Source: Vanilla planifolia
Lineage: Eukaryota; Streptophyta; Magnoliopsida; Asparagales; Orchidaceae
DNA length: 64,000 nucleotides
Assembly (NCBI GenBank): GCA_023846275.1
Contig: CM043870.1
Span: 2,603,527-2,667,526, forward strand
Direction of reading: 5' to 3'
Shown here: positions 37,008-47,255 of the stretch, in pieces
Numbering within the stretch: position 1 is the first letter of the stretch
Layout of the letters: each line of letters starts with the position of its first letter
Program-made: the position numbers and the translations under genes
Notes under the pieces: model-generated
What the model saw: the letters and a program-made list of their open reading frames with translations, nothing else
What the model was told of the DNA's origin: nothing
Databases searched by the model: none

Positions 37008-38859
37008 GTAAAACCCCGAACAGCTTGATTCCACCTATAGACTGATTTCTTGGTTTTCCATCCGAGCCCTGAATCACATCTCTGCTACAGAGCATTCTCT
37101 GTTCCTTCTCCGGGAGGTTGAAGAAGCTGGCGAAGCATGGAAAGAAGAGAGGCCAAGGAAAGGGGTCGGTGATCAGACTGGTGGAGTTCCCCGGGGGTGC
37201 CGAGGGATTCGAGCTGGTGTCGAGGTTCTGCTACAGAAATGGCAGAATTCACATGAGCCCAGCGAATATCTGCCTTCTCCACTGCGCAGCCGTTTCCCTT
37301 GAGATGGACGAAGAGATTACTCCCTGCAATCTCCTGACCCAGACAGAGACCTTCTTGGAAGGTCTCTTCTATTGGACTCTGGACGACATCCTCACTTCGC
37401 TCAAGACCTGCGAGCGCTTCTTCACCATCGCGGATTCCTCCGGTCTCCTCCGGAAGCTGATATCCTGCCTTCTCGCCAAGATCTCGGCCAACTCCGACAT
37501 CTCCCTAGCCACGCCCACGCCTTCTCCTTCTCCCTCTTCGTCGTCGTCGACGGACAATTCCGGGTTCCGCTGCTCCTCGTCGATCAAGACGGCCGAGATA
37601 ATGAAACCCTGCTTTGGCCGAGAGTGGTGGTTTGAGGACCTCGCGGTCCTTGCACCGAGCATCATCGAGAAGATGCTGAAGGAGCTGGGATCGTACGGCA
37701 GCGACAACAAGAGCTTCGTCCTCACCAGATTTCTTCTCTTCTATCTGAAATCAGCCGCGCAGAGAACCCGTGGGCGCGGGTGGGACTACGTTGGGATTGC
37801 AGACACGTCGGTCCATGGAGTGGTGCAGATGGGCAGAAACGTGTTCAGCTGCAGGGGCTTGTTTTGGGTTCTCAGAGTGGTTTCCAGGATGGGAGTAGGA
37901 AGAGAATGCAGGGAGAAGCTGGAGTGGCTGATTGGCTCGACTCTGGAAATGGCCACATTAGATGATTTGCTTGTTTCTGGGCGCGATGAAGGGGCTTATG
38001 ATGTGAATCTGGTGATGAGATTGGTGAGGGTTTTTGTGATTGGGGAAGATGGGTTGTCTTCTCAGAGGATGAAGAAGGTAGGGAGATTGGTGGACAAGTA
38101 CCTGAGGGAGATCTCCCCTGACCAGAGCTTGAAGGTCTCCAAGTTTCTAGCCATGGCTGAGAGCTTGCCGGATTCAGCCAGGGACTGCTATGATGGAGTC
38201 TACAGGGCTTTGGACATCTTCCTTGAGGTCAGCATCTGTTACCTCTGTAATCAATTTATTGTTGGAATCATGAATTCAGTACAATGGTTTCAGAGTATAA
38301 AAAAAAGACCACTACTTGTGAGCACTGATTCATATTTGAACAGAAAAGGATCATCTTTTTGAACAGAAAACTGCTTTCTGATGAACTTGATTCCAGCTAT
38401 AGCAAATAACTCTAGGTTTTATGTATAATTTTATTTCAGACACATCAAGACTTACCCTTTGAGGAGCGCACAAGGTTGTGTAGATGTTTGAACTATGAGA
38501 AGCTCACACTGGTGACCTGCAAAGACCTTGCAAAGAACCCAAGGATCCCCCCAGTGGTGGCTGTTCAAGCATTGGTTTCTCAGCAATCGAAGCTTGGGAC
38601 GGACACAGGTGACGACCTCGAAGCCGAGAGCCCAACAGCCGTTGCCTACTCATGGGCAGCCATGCCTGAGCAGCTTTCGCCCGATTCCTCAAACGACGGG
38701 GAACCGCTCGGGTTCAACATGCAGAAGATGCAGAGCAGGCTTGTAGATAGCTGGAGAAGGCTTTCAGAAATGAGAGGTCATGTGTCTAAGATGGCAAGTG
38801 GGAAGTACATAACCAGTTCACCTTACTACGGCAGCAGAAGACTGCCCAGGCTTTGTTGA
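36945..38859 (+). CDS. BTB/POZ and NPH3 domain protein, complete, three exons
   Basis: 539 residues from exons 36945-37007, 37091-38227 and 38440-38859, all GT-AG and phase 0. NPH3/RPT2-family proteins act as plant CUL3 adaptors in phototropin or auxin-related signalling at the plasma membrane. The BTB part starts [20 protein letters not shown] and continues [38 protein letters not shown] and [10 protein letters not shown] (to about residue 80). A Thr/Ser/Pro linker follows (~155-175). The NPH3 domain starts with [18 protein letters not shown] and ends with [20 protein letters not shown], then [17 protein letters not shown] and [15 protein letters not shown]. It most resembles the shorter At3g22104/At1g50280-type subgroup rather than NPH3 itself. 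The ATG at 36945 is chosen because it opens the conserved BTB start. The gene stands alone, with repeats on both sides. Confidence 0.94.
37091..38227 (+). CDS. NPH3 gene coding exon 2
   Basis: 1,137 bp, 379 residues, from [12 protein letters not shown] to [13 protein letters not shown]. Acceptor gctacag|agc, donor cttgag|gtcagc. It holds most of the BTB and NPH3 domains and is GC-rich relative to the flanks. The frame stays open past the donor to 38362, but the NPH3 homology stops at the donor. Confidence 0.94.
38440..38859 (+). CDS. NPH3 gene coding exon 3
   Basis: 420 bp with stop, 139 residues, [20 protein letters not shown] onwards. Acceptor atttcag|aca. It finishes the NPH3 domain and ends [14 protein letters not shown]. 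The C-terminal tail has no further domain. Confidence 0.93.
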   Translation, partial: THQDLPFEERTRLCRCLNYEKLTLVTCKDLAKNPRIPPVVAVQALVSQQSKLGTDTGDDLEAESPTAVAYSWAAMPEQLSPDSSNDGEPLGFNMQKMQSRLVDSWRRLSEMRGHVSKMASGKYITSSPYYGSRRLPRLC

Positions 38860-39499
38860 GTTCTCTTCTCATCTCGTTTCCATTGCCAGTTTTACAAGCT
38901 CTTACACATTTATCATTGGCTGCAATGTGGAAAGAATAGTTCCATGTGAAGGTTTGCATGTTCTTGGTGTAGCCATCTTGGCTGCAGTTCCTCTTCATTT
39001 GTAAAATGGATCATAATAAGTGAGATTGGATATGGTGATGTTGTGTAATTTGATTGTGTTCTAAGTTTCCATAAAATAGAATGTAGGAAGAAGAAGGAAA
39101 AGTATCACTGAAGAAGAATGACACTGACTTAAGAGAGAAAACAACCAAATGGAAATATTTAAATGCTGAGGTACGGCTGAACTAAGTCATCCAGATTCTG
39201 AAGAAAACTGTCTTCAATCTTGTGTGAGGAGCATGGTTATGGTGAGATGTGGATAGCGCTTTGATGGTCCATGAAGCTGTAGGTATTGGCCAGCCATGGC
39301 AGAAAATAATTGCTCATAAGCTACAGATCACAGCTTTTGTAGTCTTTCTATTAAGTGTGCAAGCAATTGAAAGTGATTCAATGAACCATGCCAAAATAGC
39401 TGCATAAGCCCAAAATCTTGATGAAGACATGTGTTGAATGAGCTTTTATAAAATACAAAAGCTCTAGCGTACGAGGTCATTTGCTCGAACATGTAATTT
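38860..39499 (+). other. 3' UTR of the NPH3 gene and short intergenic DNA
   Basis: The first ~200 bp are T-rich and fit a 3' UTR. No polyadenylation site is assigned. No other gene seen. Confidence 0.4.
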
Positions 39500-40345
39500 G
39501 TAATTTGCATGATGATGACCTTTACCATTGTGGAGCCCTTCGTCGAAGAAGAGTGTTATCATAAGAAACATGGAATCCAAGGCTCAGATCCAAAGTGTCT
39601 ATTGTAAGCAAATTTCTTTCTAACTTTTTTTCAAGATTGTTTTCAAGCCACAACATGACCTTTACCATTGTGCATACGATATAAGTGGTATCTGAGACTC
39701 GTATACAAAGTACGTGTTATGATACAAGGATCTTTGACGGTTTTTACAAATCAAACCTACAATTTCTTGTCCGTGTGACGACTTCTATTATGGTGTCAGA
39801 GGCTCCTCTCAATCAAAAAAGAGTATTTATCATAAACAATAAGAGTTTTGAGATCAAATACCACTTATATCGTAAAAAACAAGAGGTTTGTACAATTGTT
39901 TTCATGACTTAAACCCACAATTTATAAGTCACCTGATCACAACCTTCATCATCGTGTTATGGTGCTTCTTCGACAAAGAAGAATATTCATCGTCAAAAAA
40001 ATCATGGTCTGAGGCTTAGATCCATCCATTAAAGAAGAGCATTTATCATCCAAAAGTATTAATCGTATGTAGTCTTCTAACTTCTATAAGATTGTTTCCA
40101 CAACTCGAACCTACAATTTATAAATCAAGTGACGATGGCCTTTATTGTTGTGTCAAAGCTCATGTATGTCGAATAAACACATTCATGATAAAAAGTGCAT
40201 GGTAAGAGACCCGTGTCGAAAGCATAGAAGACCGTTTCCAAGATTCAAGCATGAACTACAAATTTCATCATGGCAATCTTTACCATTATATCAAGTCTCC
40301 CTCTTGAGATGCTTCATCACCAAGAAGAATAATTCAAGTAAAAAA
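39500..40345. repeat. Degenerate minisatellite, about six units of 120-190 bp
   Basis: A marker phrase of the type gacctttaccattgtg recurs at about 39518, 39658, 39778, 39942, 40134 and 40276. Between them, gaagaagagtatttatcat, tgaggcttagatcc and cgaacctacaatttataa-like blocks repeat in the same order. Units vary in length and have diverged strongly. Confidence 0.75.
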
Positions 40346-42079
40346 TAAAAAAAACGGAAGTGATGAAGCTTGGCTTCAATATGAACACCCAAAAAGCACC
40401 CTAGTAGGCCATTGGAGGGTCCCCTAAGCTCACTACCTATTGACCAAAGGACTATTTTAGTTGTTTTTTGTTCTCCTCACGGGTTACTTGGTATTTCAAA
40501 AAAATAAAATAAAATAAACTTCCATCAGTAGAGATGGTATGACCCGTGACAGTGTAGCCCACCCACCACATTGAAAGAATAATGGCAGAAACATTTCACT
40601 GTTCATAAATGAAGTGTTTGTTTAACTGTAGCATTTGGGTTTAAAACAGCTCATTTGAGTAAAATACTCCTTTTTTTAATGTTTTTGCAATGAAGTTGAA
40701 GCAAAGGAAGTAATTTAAAAGCAATTAACAAACAAAATGTAACACAAACTGCATGTTTAATTAGCAAACAAAGCATGATGTCAGGTGTTTGAAGTATTAG
40801 GAACAGGTTACACATACCAAGAAGGTTTGAGCTAACTGCACCAGGTTTTGCACAAGCTTCCATCTTCTGCTGAACTCAGAAGAATCTGCTCCCATTATAA
40901 AATACATTTCAGAACACCAGAACAAGTCAAGTTCTGCCAATCCAGGGCAGAAACTATATCTCTCGGGAGTTAACTTTTGAGTTAGAAAAATACACAAAAC
41001 TATAATGTATTCAACAAGAAAAACTTGTAAAAACATTGAATTAAAATTGAACAAACAAAACATAATTGTTCAAAAATTGTTTCTGAAAAGAAGGTTGGAT
41101 GGGAGATGCATAAATTGTTCATCACTGAGATTAAAACATAATTGTTGAAAAATTCCATAGAGCAGCTTTAATTACAAAGAAGATTTACATAAAGAAATTT
41201 CATAAATGGTACCAAAACCAGAGACATGAAATGCTGGCTTATTGAAGACTTACAAAACCCATCAATGTTTAGAAAGCACCAAGTCATTAACATATTCAAG
41301 AAGCATAGGCTTCAAGGCCACATGCTTCTTTTGATCAGCAACAAGGAGTTAGAGAGCAAGACAGCTTAACAAGAAATTGCATCGAAATGAAGATGATTGA
41401 AATCAATGCATTATAGGTTAACCATCTAAAGGTGGATTGGGTCGAGTTATTCATGTAGCATACAAATGAGTACAAATTTTCCAATAAAAACTTGCTCATG
41501 AAACAAGCAAATGGTCATTACGATATAATAATTACAAGACACAACAAATCTTGAAAAAGAAACTATGATCTCTGATGGACTACCTATTGATCTGGCAATA
41601 CACTGAGACTTGTCAACACATTCAGTTTCGAAATGGAGAAGCTCTATCAAAAAGTTTTCCCATGTGAGACAAAAGGTACTTTTGATTTATCTGTCGACCA
41701 TTGCAAACAAAGACAAGCTATATCTCATCTTACAAAACCAAAGCGAGTCATCCTTCTCTTAAATTTCTTACAACAAACTATGCTTCAGGCTATTTCAGTC
41801 TAGAAAATTCGAAGCTATGGCATTAGGTAGAATACAGTAGCCACAAAAATTCATTAGGTAATGATGTGGATTCTTAAAAGTGAGCAACTACAAGATTTAT
41901 TGACATTGGGGCAGGTGAAGAATGCTTGTAGAGATGCCAAGAAAGATGACAATGGGACTTGAAGTGAAAACCCCTCGAAATAGGAAGAATCATGGTTTTT
42001 TGGAGAAGAAAGCTTCTCATACTGAACACAAACACATAGGGAAGATGGCCTTTATGAGATCAACATGGGCTTGGAGACT
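40346..42079. other. Intergenic DNA; possible exon-like scraps only
   Basis: On the minus strand ~41268-41345 reads VADQKKHVALKPMLLEYVN then a few residues and a stop, and 40800-40930 gives a short open stretch. Neither can be tied to splice sites or a family. No gene is called. Confidence 0.35.
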
Positions 42080-44500
42080 TTTAATGAAGGAGGAAATGGA
42101 AGCGCAGTGTGACAGCACAATAGATGTTGCAATATGGAGGGCTTTGGATGATGGAATATAATGGTTTATTCTTCTCAAGGGTACTACTACTGTACTCTTT
42201 CTTATCTAATGGCAACACCCCTTCACTGGGATGCACAGCCTCAAGAAGGTGCGTATAATAGTAACTGCAAGCCATCATAGCCATAAAAAATGTCCCTAGT
42301 GGCACAAGCGCACATGTTAGAGAAATGATAGACCTAAAGATGGTGGTCACTAATGGCGACACGGAACCTTCATAATGGCCATGGATCTAATCCTGATAGG
42401 CATGACCTTGCAAAGGGAGGTGATGCCAAGCACACCCTTGACAATGGAAGTGAGTATTATTTAATTTAAACAAAAAAACCATCTTGATCCAACAATATTT
42501 GGTATTTCAGTTTTCAACTCGGTTTTTCTATCTAAGAAATTGAGATGACTGAAAATCAAACTATCATGTATATATTATATTTTTGGCTCAATTTTGCAGC
42601 TTGATTGTTCAGTTTTATGGATTTTAGATTTAATTCGGCCAAAAAATGGTTTTTAGATCCTAAATTTGATCCATTAACCAAGTTCAAACAAGACATTTAG
42701 TTTTTATTTTGGTTTAGTTTGATTTTTTAACAATATTCAAATTTTTTGTTTGATTCAGTTTTTAACCATATTCAGTTTGATTCATCTTCCAACTTGACTT
42801 GGCAAAAATCAATCAAACCAATAAATTACTCGAGTTCAAGCCATGGAGGTAGACAATTTAAGAGGATATCCATACAATTGCTTTTGAGCTCGTTTGAAAC
42901 ATGCATCACTCACGACAATGGGATCTATTAACATACCAAAAAGAGAATAAAGATCTTATTTGACGATGGCATAGGCAGGGTGATTTAGGTCAAGTTATGG
43001 ATAAATCCCAACCAAATTGGAGTCGATTGTTGTTGCGATGATCTTTTGCTTTGTTAAGATGTAGTAATTGAGCAGCTACAATTTCAACTTCATTGAATTC
43101 TAGAAAGCCCAAAACCCATCAGAGGTGAGAATCAGCCAAGCAGCTTCGACACTGTGTGCCTGATGGAGCTGAATAGCATCTGGGATACCTCACGTAAGAA
43201 ATGAAGGAGATCCACTAGATCAAGTTGTCTATTTCTCCAATTTCATAGTGGGAAGAAACGTTTTAATTGAACATACAAAAATTCACTAACCAATTTGAAA
43301 TGCAGCCATATGACAACATGTATGACAAACTGTTCAAGGTTAGACCCTCAAGAACAAGTCTCGCAAGACCAGGCACTCAGGACTAAGTTGATAGACAATA
43401 GACCCTCGAAATCTAGTCACGCTAGGCTAGGCTTTCGAGACCCAACCACCAAGTCAATGCCCTTGATAGTTTGCTATTCAAATTAAGACCCTTGAGACCA
43501 AGACATTCAAGGTGAGAGCTGCAAGACTTAATCTTCAAGCTGAACCTCGTATTTCCAACTTCTCAACCTCATGAGAAACTTTATAAGAAATCTCCCAAAT
43601 AAAAAGACTTTCCTGTAAAGAACTTTTCTAATGAAGCATCAAAGGTATACTCTTTGAGTGGTTGAACCACATCTTGTTCCTCCTGAATATTTCCAAGGTC
43701 ACAAGGATCTGCTTTTGAACAGGGAGTCATCCACATATGCATAGAGGTTTTTCTCGAGCTAGTTGTTAAACATTGTTAATGATCTTCTAGTAAATCTTAT
43801 CCACATTTTTTTAGCCTAAAGAGCATTACCTTGTAGTAAAAGGTGTCCATGCCTACCATGGAAATAGCCTCCTAAATATTCCGCCATCTTGATATAGTGA
43901 AAGCCTGAGAATGCACTAGGAAGCTAAGATAATCGAATTTAGCGATAGAGTAGAACAATTCATCAAACTTTGGTACTAATAATAGTTCACTAGACAAGCA
44001 CTAACTAAAGTCAACATAAGCTCTTCAATTATCATTATTCTTCATTACTAAAACAAGACTAGCTGGTAAACCAAGGTACCAAACTAGGAAGACGAACCTA
44101 ACATTCAACAGCTTCTTCATCCTTGACCTAATGACATTGTTTTATTGACTATAGATTCTCTTTTCAATTTTTTAAGGCCATGAAACCCAATTTAACATTA
44201 GGCCATGTTTGACTATTTACCCCTTATCCTTACCATATAAGCATGCATCCAAGAGAATAAATCAAAACATTATGCCAAAAAAGTTCAAGAGTAACATCCC
44301 TTTAGCATTCATTCAAACTCATAGAAAGGCTCACAACTTTGTAAGGATTAGAGGGTGCAATGGTATAGAAACAGTGTAGTGGTATCTCCTTCAAGAACTT
44401 AAGGTGTAGCCTCTTTTTATCTTGCTTTTGAGTGAATTAACTAGGCAATTTCTGAATTGTAAAATGTCACACTAGATTGTCACGATATTCATTGGAGCTA
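42080..44500 (-). mobile_element. Degenerate Ty3/gypsy (Tat/Ogre-like) element, copy A
   Basis: Minus-strand RT traces: MKKLLNVRFVF and WYLGLPASLVLVMKN (~44.05-44.15 kb, the VEKLLKAGFI...LANPVLV block), AYVDFS (~44.0 kb), then MDTFYYKVMLFRLKKCG (~43.8 kb, matching CYKVMPFGLKNAG). Many stops. The segment aligns collinearly with copy B between 45.75 and 52.6 kb: 42.08-43.2 with 45.75-48.15 kb, and 43.5-44.4 with 51.65-52.56 kb. LTRs were not resolved. Confidence 0.7.
42443..42832. repeat. T-rich repeat block, copy A
   Basis: Paired with 46028-46496. Both run from gagtattattt(a/g)attt through repeated ggtttagtttgatt/ttcaattttgcag-like phrases to caatcaaaccaa. The block belongs to the collinear segments A and B. 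Confidence 0.75.
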
Positions 44501-46027
44501 AGAAGTTCAGTGCAAGATGAACTCAATTAAAATCGGTTGATGGATGTTTGACCCAAAATACAGTTGTATGATAACGATGCTCAAACAAAACACAATTCCA
44601 ACTTTCAATCTACCTCACCAAAGAACCACATGTGAGTCCAAATATGGCAATAATAAATCTGAGTGCAAGCCCATCTTTTCAAAGCCATGGTGAAAAAGAA
44701 TTTTAGTTGAGTGCCACCCAATGAATAGAATGCATTACACATCACGATTGCGGATCCAGCTAGTAATGACAATCACATTGCTATTTGGATTTCCTGATGA
44801 GAGGAGTTGCAAAGCCAAGATTTAATGACACATGGCTAGAAAGGTTGGGTGATATCTATCATATGTTGGACTTCTTTACATGATGTGGAGTAGATGTTCT
44901 GTATAGCGTGTGAAGACCTCTCAATGCCATGTGGATTATGCTGAGGGGAACTTTCCGTGTGCATATCTAGAAAAAACAAAAGCATTTGTTGCTAAGATAT
45001 TAAACGATAGGCATACCTTTTTGCAAAATGATTCCATTTTGAGAGCTCTATTCCCTTTTGTAGAGAAATTCATGTCGCTTTCATTCCTCTAGTAACTTAT
45101 TGATGGAAGCATTTAGTGCTTCACACTCCTTAGTGTATTGATTGGGGTCTTAGTAGTACTTGTAATATTTCCTAAAACCAAAAGTATCAGGGCCAACTTT
45201 CCTTAGTAGCAACAAAGACTTCACCAAGGGATGATTCAATGAAGCATTCTTGACCTTGAAGGTATTAGGGACCTAGAAATCGTTTCCTCCATGATCATTA
45301 TATAGCAAACCTCCAATGCAACATATTATCAAAATTTGGTCATCTTTGACAGGAGAAGTGATCCTTTTCTGATGGAGGATCCACACTCCATATTCTTAAT
45401 TTACTGCAATTTGTATATATGATCCCTTTTGAAAACTCTTTCAAGAATTTCGGCACAAAAACTTCAAAAAAATTCGTCAAATACCATTGTCCAAAGGCTT
45501 GTATGAGTGTCATCTAAACCAAATTTGGTTGGTTGGCTAGACCCAATATATCATTGAACCTAAAAAAGAAAAATGTGGAGAGGCTCTCCTTTTCACAAGT
45601 ATGTTGAGTTATTTTCAACAAATTGGGCTTTCTTTATTAAGATAAATTTGTCGAACCATTGGTCATTGTGTGATTGATTTGATGATAGTAAAATCATTCA
45701 TTTGTGATCTAATATTTTCCAGTTAAACATTTGCAGATTGTCTTTAAGCTTTCTTGATAAAATGTTTTGAGGTGACATCACGATTACCCAAATAAAAGAA
45801 ATTGGAGCACAGGCAGCAACTCGATGAGCTCATTGACAAAATGATACACATAATTCCCCTAATCTTACAAATCCGCATGGAAGATGAATGCAAATGGTGG
45901 TACTTAACATAGGCTTTCCAAAATAATGCCATAAGATGATGATATACATCCTTCATAGTAGCCCAAGATCTAATCCCAATAAGCATATCATTGCAAATTG
46001 GGGTGATTGCAACCACATCCTTGGTAA
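44500..46027. mobile_element. Decayed retroelement sequence between copies A and B
   Basis: No intact frame. The minus-strand stretch 45744-46091 corresponds to 42081-42400 of copy A. The rest is probably upstream polyprotein sequence of copy A, but I cannot name domains. Confidence 0.4.
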
Positions 46028-46496
46028 TAGAGATGAGTATTATTTGATTTAAACCAAAAAAAGCTAACCCAAACCAACAATAATTGGTCAATTGGGCTCA
46101 ATTTGAAAAAATCAGGTTCAACTTTTCCTCAAAGATTTAATACTTTTTTATTTTCAATTTTTAGCTTGGATTGTAGATCCAACAAATCAAACAAACCAAG
46201 AAAACCAAACTATAATGTATATTAGTTGGTTCAATTTTACAGTTTTATTCATTTGATTTTATGGTTCTTGGATTTAATCCAACAAAAAACTGGTTTTTAG
46301 CTCCCAGATTTGATTCAAGAACTAAGTTCAAACAAGAAGTTTAATTTTTAAATTTGGTTTAATTTTCAAATAATATTCAATTTTTCGATTCAATTCGATT
46401 TTTAATGCTATTCAATTTAGCTTAGTTTCCAACTTAATCAAAAATCGATTGGTTTGGCTAACCTATCAACTAAACCAACTGAATGGACATCCCCTT
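46028..46496. repeat. T-rich repeat block, copy B
   Basis: Paired with 42443-42832, with the same block order. Its right end directly abuts the TRIM-like element at 46497. Confidence 0.75.
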
Positions 46497-47255
46497 TGTA
46501 ACACCTGACTAACTATTTGAGAATGATGGAAGACCAAAAGAATATCCAAACTATGGGGGTGCCAAGGCTATCTAAGAAGGATGGAAAGATCAGAAAAAAA
46601 ATTCAAAGGATGGGAATAAAGAAGATGAATAAGTTCTAAATTGACTATAGAGAGTAAGATACTGAGTGATATAAGTAAAATCATAAATATTGAAATAGTA
46701 AGGCATTTTTTGCAGACAATCTAAGCTTGAATCTTATAAGAACTCCATAGTTAAGCATGTTAAAGTTAAAAAAATTATAGAATGGATGACTAAACAAGAA
46801 GCAACCCTCTAGAGAAAGACAAAACCCAATTAATTCGAGACAATACCTCACTAAAGAATGTCGGAATGTTACAATATAATATCAAACCCAGCCTTCTCTA
46901 ATCTCATGTTGTTCGAGGATGAATTAAGCGAAAGTTGGTGGACATGTAACGCTCGATTGACAGTCAAAGAAAGATGAAAGGACTAAGAGAAAATGCTGAG
47001 TATAGGGGACAGAAGAGTGAATAAGTTTTTTATCGACTATAAAAACAAAAATCCTGAACATTATAAGTCATAAGCTTTGAAATGATGTAATACCTTTTGA
47101 GGGCAACCTAAGCTTACATCCATTAGAATTATATAGTTAAGCATTCTGGAGTTGAAGAAATTTTAGAATATGCGACAAACGAGGGGGACACCTGAAGAAG
47201 AATATAGGTCAATTTGTTCAGGATAATATCTCAACAAGAAAAGTTGGATGTTATA
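46497..47255 (+). mobile_element. TRIM-like element, copy 4 (best preserved)
   Basis: Left repeat 46497-46873 (377 bp) starts TGTAACACC and ends GGAATGTTACA. The internal domain is 46874-46944 (71 bp): it opens ATATAATATCAAACCC, a mutated primer-binding site, and closes with the purine-rich GCGAAAGTTGGTGG. The right repeat ~46945-47255 (311 bp) starts TGTAACGCTC and ends GGATGTTATA. The flanks CCCTT and CCCAT could be a 5-bp target duplication with one change. No coding capacity. Confidence 0.75.

Noticed and set aside
37369..37725. Minus-strand frame of 118 codons inside NPH3 exon 2
   Set aside because: Antisense shadow of the exon; the plus-strand frame carries the conserved family motifs.
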